This document shows positions 8,289 to 16,502 of a stretch of DNA of 64,000 nucleotides, piece after piece. The stretch is from a bacterium. GTDB lineage: Bacteria > Pseudomonadota > Alphaproteobacteria > SP197. Within the stretch, counting starts at the first letter, position 1; each line of letters begins with the position of its first letter. The position numbers and the translations under genes are program-made. A model generated the notes under the pieces. It did not search any database. It was not told the origin of the DNA and worked only from the letters and a program-made list of their open reading frames with translations. The stretch spans positions 1 to 64,000 of the forward strand of contig JAPPGE010000071.1 of NCBI GenBank assembly GCA_028821455.1, in the 5' to 3' direction.

Positions 8289-9397
8289 GGACCCGCCTGA
8301 CCGACGATGGTGCCCGAACGGTCGATGACGATCACGTCCACTGCGACGCCTCCGGCCAGAGTGGCCAGTGCCGTCTGCCGGGCGCCGCCGGCCACTTGAT
8401 CGGCCAGGGGCAACCCGGCCTCGCGTGACAGTCCAAGGGCCTCCCCGGCGCTTGTCGATGCGGCCACCTGTCGGGCCAGACCGGCATCGGCGCCCGCCTC
8501 CCTCGCCATGGTGGCAAGCAGGCCGAAGTCCACCTGACTCCTCGCCGAATGAAGGTCAAGAGCTCCCTGTGCCAGCTTCGTCATCTTGGCGAACCCTCCG
8601 GCAAGCGACACCCTGGGAACCGGATGGCGGCGCAGGTACTTCAACATGCCTCCGGCAAAGTCTCCCATGTCGATGAGGCTGGCCTCGGGCAGGGAATGGA
8701 AACTCCGGACGGCTGTCTCGGAGGTCCTTCCAGTGGCCCCGGCAAGGTGTTCGAGGCCTTCGGCACGGGCGACGTCGATACCTCTGTGGATGGCATGGAT
8801 CCAGGCGGAACAGGAATAGGGGATGACGATTCCGGTGGTCCCGAGAATCGACAACCCTCCCTTGATGCCGAGTCGCGGGTTCCACGTCCTGCTGGCCAGG
8901 GCCTCGCCGTCGACGACGCCGATGGTGAGAATGACATCGGCGGTTCCGCCATGGCGCCAGGCAAGCTTGTGGATGGCCTCGGTCATGATCTCACGAGGCC
9001 GCGGATTGATCGCAGGCTCGCCGGGCGCGACGGGCAATCCCGCCTTGGTCACGGTGCCGACACCCTCTCCTGCACGAAAGACCACGCCGCTTCCCGCTTC
9101 ACCGGCCTTCACGGTGACGACGATTTCCGCACCGTGTGTGACATCGGGATCATCGCCGGCATCCTTGATCACCGAGGCCCGTGCCTCGTCATGACCAAGG
9201 TGGTGCGATGCCAGCGGAAACCCTGCTTCCCTGCCGCGTGGCAGGGTGATCCGAACGGGATCCGGGAACGTGCCGGTGGTCAGCGCCTCGTAGGCCGCCG
9301 CTGCCGCCGCCGCGGCGCAGGCTCCGGTGGTCCACCCCTTGCGCAAGGCATCCTTCGCCATGTCTCCAGCCGCACCGGACATCGGTTGTGGGGACAT
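8285..9397 (-). CDS. cbiD: Cobalt-precorrin-5B C1-methyltransferase
   Basis: A 370-residue CbiD. The start LRKGWTTGACAAAA is the family signature, followed by GDDPDVTHG and the conserved RPREIM and TTGIV segments. CbiD methylates C1 during ring contraction chemistry and is classed with the cobalt-early route, yet in many alphaproteobacteria it stands in for CobF in otherwise aerobic-type pathways. That fits the CobZ-like gene here. It is divergent from cobA (77 bases between the starts) and overlaps cobK by 4 bases. Confidence 0.93.
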   Translation of the reverse strand: MSPQPMSGAAGDMAKDALRKGWTTGACAAAAAAAAYEALTTGTFPDPVRITLPRGREAGFPLASHHLGHDEARASVIKDAGDDPDVTHGAEIVVTVKAGEAGSGVVFRAGEGVGTVTKAGLPVAPGEPAINPRPREIMTEAIHKLAWRHGGTADVILTIGVVDGEALASRTWNPRLGIKGGLSILGTTGIVIPYSCSAWIHAIHRGIDVARAEGLEHLAGATGRTSETAVRSFHSLPEASLIDMGDFAGGMLKYLRRHPVPRVSLAGGFAKMTKLAQGALDLHSARSQVDFGLLATMAREAGADAGLARQVAASTSAGEALGLSREAGLPLADQVAGGARQTALATLAGGVAVDVIVIDRSGTIVGQAGP

Positions 9398-9474
9398 TGT
9401 GTCGCGTGGTGATGAATTCGCAAGAAAATGCGGTTATGGATCGTCTGTCGCACCATTGTTGCGAGGGGTGATCG

Positions 9475-10311
9475 ATGCCGCATTCCCCGCTTCCGCCCAT
9501 GCCTGCCTTCGAGCCCGGGTGGGTGTGGCTCGCCGGTGCCGGACCGGGCGATCCCTGCCTTCTCACTCTTCTGGCACACCATGCACTGGGCGAGGCCGAC
9601 TGCATCGTCCACGACGCCCTCGTCGACGATGGCGTTCTGCGGCTGGCACGCTCTGGAGCGCAACTCATCCATGCCGGAAAACGCGGCGGCAGACCGTCTC
9701 CCGGACAGCCCGACATCTCGCGCCGGCTCATCGAACTCGCCCGGTCGGGAAAGAAAGTCCTGCGGCTCAAGGGTGGTGATCCCTTCGTCTTCGGACGAGG
9801 CGGCGAGGAGGCTCTCGCCCTTGTTGCTGCCGGCATCCCGTTTCGTGTCATCCCGGGGATCACGGCGGGGATCGGCGGCTTGTCCATGGCCGGCATTCCG
9901 GCAACGGATCGCCACACCAATCATGCCATCACGTTCATCACCGGGCGCCTGGCGGGCGGAGACATTCCCGACGGTCTCGACTGGACCGCCCTCGCCGCTC
10001 CCGGTCACGCGCTCGTCATCTACATGGCTCTGGCGCGACTCGCGTCCATCGCCGACCGCCTCGTCGGGGCGGGCCTCGCCAGCGACACGCCGGTAGCCAT
10101 CATCAGCCGCGCCACCACCCGTCACCAGAAAGTGATCGAGACGACCCTGGCCAATGCTGCTGCCGATTCGCGGGATCTCGACGCCCCGGCGATCGTCGCC
10201 ATCGGCGCGTTCGTCCGGTTGCGCGCCGGTCTCGACTGGATGGGCGCCATGGAGGGACGCATCCTCGAAGCGGACCCGCTTGGCACGGACACCTCCAGGG
10301 AGGCCGTCTGA
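9475..10311 (+). CDS. cobA: Uroporphyrinogen-III C-methyltransferase
   Basis: A 278-residue SUMT, converting uroporphyrinogen III to precorrin-2 with two SAM-derived methyl groups. The SAM fold signatures VWLAGAGPGDP, LRLKGGDPFVFGRGGEE and PGITAGIGG are intact. There is no CysG-type dehydrogenase/chelatase extension, so it is the CobA type dedicated to corrinoid rather than a sirohaem fusion. GAGGGG lies before the ATG. Its stop shares one base with the start of cobB (TGATG), giving a tight cobA-cobB-cobZ-like operon. Confidence 0.94.
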   Translation: MPHSPLPPMPAFEPGWVWLAGAGPGDPCLLTLLAHHALGEADCIVHDALVDDGVLRLARSGAQLIHAGKRGGRPSPGQPDISRRLIELARSGKKVLRLKGGDPFVFGRGGEEALALVAAGIPFRVIPGITAGIGGLSMAGIPATDRHTNHAITFITGRLAGGDIPDGLDWTALAAPGHALVIYMALARLASIADRLVGAGLASDTPVAIISRATTRHQKVIETTLANAAADSRDLDAPAIVAIGAFVRLRAGLDWMGAMEGRILEADPLGTDTSREAV

Positions 10312-11621
10312 TGGCGGCGCGCGGTCTCATCATCTCGGCAACCCGAAGCGGCGCCGGCAAGACGATCATCACGTCAGCCCTCATCCGGGTTCTTGCCAGG
10401 CGGGGATACGCGGTGTCATCCTTCAAGGTCGGACCGGACTACATCGACGGTGGCTACCATGCCGCCGCATCCGGCCGCACCAGCCATAACATCGACCTGT
10501 GGGCCATGAGACCGGGCACGGCACGTGCCGCGTTCCGGCGCTGTACCGATGGCGCGGATCTCGTCATCGGTGAGGGAGCGATGGGCCTCTTCGACGCCAG
10601 TCTCTCGGGCGAGGGGTCCACGGCCGACGCCGCGCGATTCCTTGACCTGCCGGTCGTTCTCGTCATCGACGTCAGCGGACAGGCGCAATCGGTGGCGGCT
10701 ACCGTCGCCGGATTCCGCGATCACCGTCCCGATATGGACATGGCTGGTGTCATTTTGAACCGGACAGCGGGTGACACCCATCGGGCGATGCTCTCCCGTG
10801 CTCTCGAGGGTGTTGCGACCGTCTTCGGTCACATCGACAGGGATGACCGCCTCGTCGTGGCCCATCGGCATCTCGGCCTTGTTCAGGCCCATGACGGCAA
10901 TTCCGGCGTCATCGATTACGCCACCACGCGTATCGCGGCTGGTGTGGACGTGGACAGCATGATCGCGCTGGCGCGACCCATCGCGGTGACGGATGACGCG
11001 GATCCGGTTCCCCTGGCGCCTCCGGGTCAGAGAATCGCCGTCGCCTGCGATGGCGCCTTCTCCTTCCTCTATGCATCGCTGACTGAAGCGTGGCGGGATG
11101 CCGGCGCCGAGATCCTGTTGTTTTCCCCGCTTGAGGACGAGCCTCCCGACGCGACCGCCGACGCCGTCTATCTGCCAGGCGGCTATCCCGAACTCCACGC
11201 CGGCAGGCTGGCCGCCTGCCAGACCTTTCTGGCTGGCCTGAGACGGGCCGCGGATCGGGGCTGCGTGATCTACGGCGAGTGCGGCGGCTACATGGTGCTG
11301 GGCCGGCACCTCACGGACATGGAAGGCCATACCCATGCCATGGCCGGTCTGCTGCCGGTCACCGTCTCCATGCATGCGCCCCGCCGGCACCTGGGGTACC
11401 GGCGCATGGTCCTCGCGTCCAGCGGGCCGTTGGGCAAGGCCGGAAGCATCTGGCGCGGCCATGAATTCCACTACGCCTGCGAGACCTCCTCGGCAGCGCC
11501 TCCCCTGTTCATCGCCAGCGACGCAAACGGTCGCGATCTCGGAGCAAGCGGCGCCGTCAACGGCAATGTCGCCGCGTCGTTCATGCACATCATCGACCGC
11601 GAGGAAGGGCCGGCGTCGTGA
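10311..11621 (+). CDS. cobB: (Hydrogeno)cobyrinate a,c-diamide synthase
   Basis: A 436-residue glutamine amidotransferase that amidates the a and c side chains of the corrin ring using ATP. The N-terminal dethiobiotin-synthetase-like domain has the P-loop SATRSGAGKT and KVGPDYIDGGYH; the C-terminal class I amidotransferase domain carries the nucleophile Cys in GECGGYMVLG. It overlaps cobA by 1 base and the following flavoprotein gene by 4. In the aerobic route its substrate is hydrogenobyrinate. Confidence 0.93.
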   Translation: MAARGLIISATRSGAGKTIITSALIRVLARRGYAVSSFKVGPDYIDGGYHAAASGRTSHNIDLWAMRPGTARAAFRRCTDGADLVIGEGAMGLFDASLSGEGSTADAARFLDLPVVLVIDVSGQAQSVAATVAGFRDHRPDMDMAGVILNRTAGDTHRAMLSRALEGVATVFGHIDRDDRLVVAHRHLGLVQAHDGNSGVIDYATTRIAAGVDVDSMIALARPIAVTDDADPVPLAPPGQRIAVACDGAFSFLYASLTEAWRDAGAEILLFSPLEDEPPDATADAVYLPGGYPELHAGRLAACQTFLAGLRRAADRGCVIYGECGGYMVLGRHLTDMEGHTHAMAGLLPVTVSMHAPRRHLGYRRMVLASSGPLGKAGSIWRGHEFHYACETSSAAPPLFIASDANGRDLGASGAVNGNVAASFMHIIDREEGPAS

Positions 11622-13105
11622 CCGTACCGGCAAGGGCCGATGTCATCGTGATCGGAGGTGGCAACGCCGCCCATTGCGCAGCGCTCGGTGCCCGCGATGC
11701 CGGCGGCAATGTCCTCATGATCGAACGCGCTCCCGCCGCGGAAGCCGGCGGCAACAGCCGGTTCACGGCCGGCGCCATGCGAACGGTCTATGACGGCATC
11801 GAGGACCTCCGAACACTCATGCCTGATCTGTCCGACGAGGAGATCGCCCGGTCCGACTTCGGCACCTACAGCAGGGAGAACTTCCTTGACGACATGGGAC
11901 GCGTGACCCGCTATCGCTGCGATCCCGACCTTGCGGACTGCCTTGTGACGAGAAGTCGCGAGACCCTCCTGTGGATGCGTTCCAAGGGCATCCGGTTCCA
12001 GCCGATGTGGGGACGCCAGGCCTTCGAGGTCGGCGGACGTTTCCGGTTCTGGGGAGGACTTGCCGTCGAGGTGGCGGGCGGCGGCGAGGGGCTCATCGAC
12101 GGTCTTTCACGAGCCGCCCGGAAATCGGGCATCCGCCTCATCCACGAAGCAAGGGCCGTCGAACTTGTCAGGAAGGATGCCCGGGTCACCGGCGTCAGGG
12201 TGTTGCACGGCGGCGCGTTCCATACCATTGCCGCAAGGGCGGTGGTGCTGGCCTGCGGCGGCTTCGAGGCGAACCATGAATGGCGTGCCCGTTATCTCGG
12301 CCCGGGCTGGGATCTGGCGCGAGTACGCGGCAGCCGCTTCAATACCGGCGACGGCATCCGCATGGCCCTCGATATCGGCGCCGCACCCTTTGGGCACTGG
12401 TCGGGGTGCCACGCCGTCGCCTGGGACCTCAATGCCCCGGAGTTTGGCAACCTTTCCGTCGGCGACGGCTTCCAGAAACACTCCTATCCCTTCTCCGTCA
12501 TGATCAACGCGAGAGGAGAGAGATTTCTCGACGAAGGCGCCGATTTCCGGAACTACACCTACGCGAAGTACGGGGCCGCGATCCTCAACCAGCCGGAGCA
12601 GCTCGCATGGCAGGTCTTCGATGCCAAGGTGGCCGCATTGCTGCGTGATGAGTACCGCATACGCCAGGTGACGCGGGTTCGCGCCTCGACCATCGAGGAT
12701 CTCGTCGAACGCATGGAGGGTGTCGACGGTGCAACGGCGCTGGCCACGATCAGGTCCTTCAATGCCGCCGTGCGGCAGGACATCGCGTTCGACCCCACTG
12801 TTAGGGACGGACGGTCCACCGAAGGACTGGCCATTCCCAAGTCGAACTGGGCCAACACCATCGATGAGCCTCCCTTCGAGGCCTACGCCGTCACCTGCGG
12901 TGTCACCTTCACGTTTGGCGGCCTGCGCATCGACTCGGCCGCCAATGTTCTCGACAGCGATCTCAGACCGATCGACGGCCTCCTTGCAGCCGGTGAACTC
13001 GTCGGCGGCCTCTTCTACTTCAACTATCCAGGCGGCACCGGCCTCACGTCGGGTGCGGTCTTCGGACGCCTGGCCGGCCAGTCGGCAGCCGCCCGCGCAT
13101 CGTGA
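11618..13105 (+). CDS. TcuA/CobZ-like FAD-dependent dehydrogenase
   Basis: A 495-residue flavoprotein of the fumarate reductase/tricarballylate dehydrogenase (TcuA) type: dinucleotide-binding GGGNAAHCAA at the N-terminus, AGGNSRFTAGAMR, and a C-terminal FAD segment GLLAAGELVGGLFYFNYPGGTGL. In Rhodobacter capsulatus the N-terminal half of CobZ, the oxygen-independent substitute for CobG in making precorrin-3B, is a protein of this kind. The 4-base overlap with cobB places it in the cobalamin operon and favours a CobZ role over tricarballylate use. The TcuB-like haem/Fe-S membrane half of CobZ is absent here and no partner gene follows, so the electron acceptor is unknown. Confidence 0.8.
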   Translation: MTVPARADVIVIGGGNAAHCAALGARDAGGNVLMIERAPAAEAGGNSRFTAGAMRTVYDGIEDLRTLMPDLSDEEIARSDFGTYSRENFLDDMGRVTRYRCDPDLADCLVTRSRETLLWMRSKGIRFQPMWGRQAFEVGGRFRFWGGLAVEVAGGGEGLIDGLSRAARKSGIRLIHEARAVELVRKDARVTGVRVLHGGAFHTIAARAVVLACGGFEANHEWRARYLGPGWDLARVRGSRFNTGDGIRMALDIGAAPFGHWSGCHAVAWDLNAPEFGNLSVGDGFQKHSYPFSVMINARGERFLDEGADFRNYTYAKYGAAILNQPEQLAWQVFDAKVAALLRDEYRIRQVTRVRASTIEDLVERMEGVDGATALATIRSFNAAVRQDIAFDPTVRDGRSTEGLAIPKSNWANTIDEPPFEAYAVTCGVTFTFGGLRIDSAANVLDSDLRPIDGLLAAGELVGGLFYFNYPGGTGLTSGAVFGRLAGQSAAARAS

Positions 13106-13361
13106 CCGGAAGCTCTGCGGCCTCCGGAACCGGCAGCCCGTGGGGCCTCGCCGCACCATCTGCGGCGCTCCGCGCCGGACCGCATGCAGGCCTCCCTTGT
13201 CTGCCCGGCCCGGTCTTCGAATCGCCGAGCGTGATGACGCGCTGGCCCATGCCGCGCCAGCGCAGATCGGAGACGTCGCTGGGGCGGCATCCTGCTTCCG
13301 TTGCCGGGTTACGCGACGTGTTTCGACATATTCCCGATCCAGAGATGAACCGGAATTACCC

Positions 13362-13394
13362 TTGCTAATTTAACGGAACGAGTTAAATTTGCAA
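13362..13394 (+). promoter_or_regulatory. Operator-like palindrome at the start of the DUF4143 ATPase gene
   Basis: Two 13-base arms, TTGCTAATTTAAC (13362-13374) and GTTAAATTTGCAA (13382-13394), are inverted repeats with one mismatch, separated by GGAACGA. The right arm runs into the ATG of the ATPase gene, so a bound repressor or an RNA hairpin would cover the start site. The AT-rich arms stand out sharply from the GC-rich surroundings. Confidence 0.6.
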
Positions 13395-14563
13395 TGATGA
13401 TTGTTCGTAGACACACACGACGAGTCCTGCAGTTTCTCGAAGAGATTCCCGCCGTTGCCCTTCTCGGGCCGCGCCAGGTCGGGAAGACCACGCTCGCCCG
13501 CGCTATCGCGGCGGAAACCCCCGACTCCCTGTACCTCGATCTCGAGAGTCCACGGGATGTCGCCCGCCTCGCGGATCCGGGGCGGTATCTCGAGCTCCAC
13601 GCCGATCGGTTGGTGATTCTGGACGAGATCCAGCGGATGCCCGATCTCTTTCGAGTGCTTCGCGGGCAGATTGACGAGCGCCGCCGCAGCGGCCGGCGTT
13701 CGCGGCACTTTCTTCTCCTCGGGTCGGCTTCGGATACGTTGCTGCAGCAGTCGTCGGAGTCGCTGGCCGGCCGCATCATCTATCACGAGCTGCCGGGGCT
13801 GGACGCTCTGGAAGTTGGATCCGATCACGATTCCCTTTGGCTCCGCGGCGGCTTTCCCGACTCCTTTACCGCCCGGAGCGATGCGGCGAGCGCCCGCTGG
13901 CGGCTCAACTTCGTTCGCACGTATCTGGAACGCGACATCCCGCAGTTCGGCGTGCGCGTGCCGGCCGAAACCCTGCGGCGCTTCTGGACGATGCTCGGCC
14001 ACCGCCAGGGCGGTCTCCTGAACGCCTCGGAACTTGCCCGCAGTCTCGACGTCTCGGTGCCCACGGTGACGCGTTACGTGGACCTCCTGTCGGACCTGAT
14101 GCTGGTCCGCCGGTTGCCTCCCTGGTTCGCCAACGTCGGCAAGCGCCTGGTCAAGACCCCCAAGGTCTACATTCGCGACAGCGGGGTTCTGCATTCGCTG
14201 CTGGGACTCGGCACGCTCGACGACGTGCTTTCCCATCCGGTGACCGGAGCGAGCTGGGAAGGCTACGTGATCGAGAACCTGATCGCGGCCGCCCCTTTCG
14301 GGACGGAAGCCTGGTTCTACCGTACCCGGGCGGGAGCGGAGATCGACCTCCTGCTGAACCTCCCCGACCGCCGCCTGTGGGCGGTCGAGGTGAAGCGAAG
14401 CGCCGCGCCCAGGGCCGGAAAGGGATTCGAAATCGCCGCCTCCGATCTCGAGGTGGATGAGCGATTCGTCGTGCACCCCGGCAGCGAGCCCTTCCCGCTG
14501 TCCCGGACGACCACCGCGGTTCCTCTGGTGGACCTGATGGCACGGCTCGAAGCGCTCGGTTGA
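13394..14563 (+). CDS. AAA-type ATPase with DUF4143 domain
   Basis: A 389-residue P-loop ATPase of the archaeal-ATPase-like group with C-terminal DUF4143. Walker A is LLGPRQVGKTTLA, Walker B LVILDEIQRMPDLF, followed by the sensor-like LLLGSAS. The DUF4143 part contains a winged-helix-like stretch (NASELARSLDVSVPTVTRYVDLL) and a nuclease-fold remnant (EIDLLL then AVEVKRS). Members are widespread, mobile and of unknown role. The gene sits alone between cobalamin and catabolic genes and has its own palindromic operator. Two ATGs (13394, 13397) are adjacent. Confidence 0.85.
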   Translation: MMIVRRHTRRVLQFLEEIPAVALLGPRQVGKTTLARAIAAETPDSLYLDLESPRDVARLADPGRYLELHADRLVILDEIQRMPDLFRVLRGQIDERRRSGRRSRHFLLLGSASDTLLQQSSESLAGRIIYHELPGLDALEVGSDHDSLWLRGGFPDSFTARSDAASARWRLNFVRTYLERDIPQFGVRVPAETLRRFWTMLGHRQGGLLNASELARSLDVSVPTVTRYVDLLSDLMLVRRLPPWFANVGKRLVKTPKVYIRDSGVLHSLLGLGTLDDVLSHPVTGASWEGYVIENLIAAAPFGTEAWFYRTRAGAEIDLLLNLPDRRLWAVEVKRSAAPRAGKGFEIAASDLEVDERFVVHPGSEPFPLSRTTTAVPLVDLMARLEALG

Positions 14564-14598
14564 CACAGGTTCCCGGTCCCGGACCATGGGTCCCGTCG

Positions 14599-15306
14599 AT
14601 GACCAGCGGGAGAGAGTCCCTGACCTTCATCTTTCCACCGGCGGCACCCGTGGGCCTTGCCATCGACGGCGAGACCCGGCTCTTCCCCGTGGGCCGTGTC
14701 TTCTGTATCGGGCGCAACTATGCCGACCATGCGATCGAGATGGGCGGCGATCCGGAACGCGAAGAGCCGTTCTTCTTCGCCAAGCCGGCCTCGGCGATCA
14801 TCGCGGGGGGAGGATCGCTTCCCTACCCTCCGGCCACCGCCAGCCTGCACCACGAGGTCGAACTCGTCGTTGCGCTTGCTTCGGGGGGCCGGAACCTCTC
14901 CCGGTCGGCGGCCCGCGAGGCCATCTTCGGCCATGCCGTGGGCATCGACCTGACGCGCCGTGACCTTCAGGACATCGCCAAGAGGTCGGGGAGGCCCTGG
15001 GACATGGCCAAGGGATTCGATGCCTCCGGCCCGGTGGGCGCCCTCGTGCCCGCGGCGCGCCGGGAACCGTCCGGGGACGCCTCGATCACGCTCGATGTGA
15101 ACGGCGAGAGGCGGCAGTCGGGCACCCTCGGCCAGATGATCTGGAAGCCCGACGAGTCACTCGCCTGGCTCTCTACCCTGGTGGAACTCAAACCCGGAGA
15201 CCTCGTCTTCACCGGCACGCCTGCCGGCGTCGGCGCAGTCGTCAGCGGCGACCGCATCGCCGCCCGGATCACGGGACTTCCTGCGCTGCACTGCACGATC
15301 ATGTGA
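14599..15306 (+). CDS. Fumarylacetoacetate hydrolase (FAH) family protein
   Basis: A 235-residue FAH-fold enzyme of the small acylpyruvase/oxaloacetate tautomerase type. The signatures are CIGRNYADH, EEPFFFAKP, the metal ligands in HHEVEL and in GIDLTRRDLQ, and the end GDLVFTGTPAGVG. Such enzymes hydrolyse acylpyruvates or tautomerise/decarboxylate oxaloacetate. The ATG at 14599 is chosen because the family N-terminus begins there; a TTG at 14560 overlapping the ATPase stop is possible. The Shine-Dalgarno signal is weak. Confidence 0.85.
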   Translation: MTSGRESLTFIFPPAAPVGLAIDGETRLFPVGRVFCIGRNYADHAIEMGGDPEREEPFFFAKPASAIIAGGGSLPYPPATASLHHEVELVVALASGGRNLSRSAAREAIFGHAVGIDLTRRDLQDIAKRSGRPWDMAKGFDASGPVGALVPAARREPSGDASITLDVNGERRQSGTLGQMIWKPDESLAWLSTLVELKPGDLVFTGTPAGVGAVVSGDRIAARITGLPALHCTIM

Positions 15307-15536
15307 GGAACCTCTGGGGCCTGCTCGCGATCTCTTTTCCATGGTGCTCCGCCGGCGACATGGAGGCCTACGCGACACGCGAAGACTCTGTCCTGCAGTG
15401 CCATGCAGCTTCGCGGGGAGTCGGCGAAAACGGTCTCGACTCTGTCGACCTCGTCACAGAGGGTGTTCTGGAAGATCGAGGCCCTGGCTTCGGCCTCCAC
15501 CAGCCAGTCATCGGGTGCCACCGACACCTGCTTCTG

Positions 15537-16427
15537 TCAGGATCCGGACGCTGGCTTCAACGGAACGCAGAGGTCGGTCAGCAGATCGGCGGGCGGGGTA
15601 TCAAGCGGCGAGTTGCGGTAGATCTCCATGTCCGGACGGTCGTCGATGTCCTCGCCGCTTTGCGGCAACCACAGCGAAAACATCCGCCGGTATGCTTCCG
15701 CAATACCGTCGTAGGAGCCACGATGGGTATGGATGGCGTAGCGCCCCGCAGGCAACGTGTCGAGGGTGATGTCCGGCGGCGGCGATGCGTCGGTTGTGAG
15801 TTCGAGACAGGCATCGGAACGCAGGTTCTCCGGCACAACATCGCCGGGATCGTCAAATGAGAGGGTGAGAATGCGTCCAGGCGTCGCGCCGACGCTCGCC
15901 GCCCACGCGAACAGGCGCTGAAAGCACGGGCCTACTTCGTTGTAGGGACCGACATGGCGGATGCGGGCCACGCTGATGTCTTCGATGGTCTCGATGCGGA
16001 TATCCATGTTGATGTCTCCAGTTGGCAGATCGATGTCAAGGCGTCCGGTGCCGGGGTCGTACCTGACCCGGGACGCCGGACCGGCAAGGGACGGAGGCGT
16101 CAAAACGGTGCGGTAGCGGCCCGGACTCATTCCGCACGCGCGGCGGAACGCTCTCGAAAAGGCCTCGGCCGAGTTGTAGCCTGCGTCCAGGGCGACCTCG
16201 AGCACGTCGACCCTCTCGTGACGCAGGCGCCAGGCGGCCCGCTCCAGACGCAACCGCCGCACCAGTCCGGCAATCGACTCGCCGGTCATGGCGCGGAACA
16301 TGCGCTGGCAATGGAAGCGCGAGAACGCCGCCTCGGCAGCCACCTCCTCGACCGTCCATGGATGATCGAGGCGTTCTGCAACGGCTTCGAGAGCGCGGAT
16401 CAGCCGGCGGTGAGTCACGGAACGCAT
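15537..16427 (-). CDS. AraC-family regulator with GyrI-like effector domain
   Basis: About 296 residues. The N-terminal AraC DNA-binding domain has two helix-turn-helix units (WTVEEVAAEAAFSRFHCQRMF; DVLEVALDAGYNSAEAFSRAF) ending in the GMSPGRYR signature. A short linker leads to a Rob/GyrI-like small-molecule binding domain (IETIEDISVARIRHVGPY to the end), as in SoxS/Rob-type and drug-responsive regulators. The start is uncertain: 16427 or 16463. It lies 75 bases downstream of the ThDP enzyme on the same strand, so it could regulate that operon. Confidence 0.88.
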   Translation of the reverse strand: MRSVTHRRLIRALEAVAERLDHPWTVEEVAAEAAFSRFHCQRMFRAMTGESIAGLVRRLRLERAAWRLRHERVDVLEVALDAGYNSAEAFSRAFRRACGMSPGRYRTVLTPPSLAGPASRVRYDPGTGRLDIDLPTGDINMDIRIETIEDISVARIRHVGPYNEVGPCFQRLFAWAASVGATPGRILTLSFDDPGDVVPENLRSDACLELTTDASPPPDITLDTLPAGRYAIHTHRGSYDGIAEAYRRMFSLWLPQSGEDIDDRPDMEIYRNSPLDTPPADLLTDLCVPLKPASGS

Positions 16428-16502
16428 GAGCCCAGCGTCGCACGGAACCCGGACAATGGGCATGACCGGATGTGCGGTTCTTCACCGATTGGCAGCCTGG
16501 TC

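Noticed and set aside
9398-9474. Cobalamin riboswitch between cbiD and cobA
   Set aside because: Only 77 bases and no B12-box-like conserved core; too short to hold the element.
11618-13105. Tricarballylate utilisation gene tcuA
   Set aside because: The sequence fits, but the 4-base overlap with cobB and lack of tcuB/tcuC make a cobalamin role more likely.
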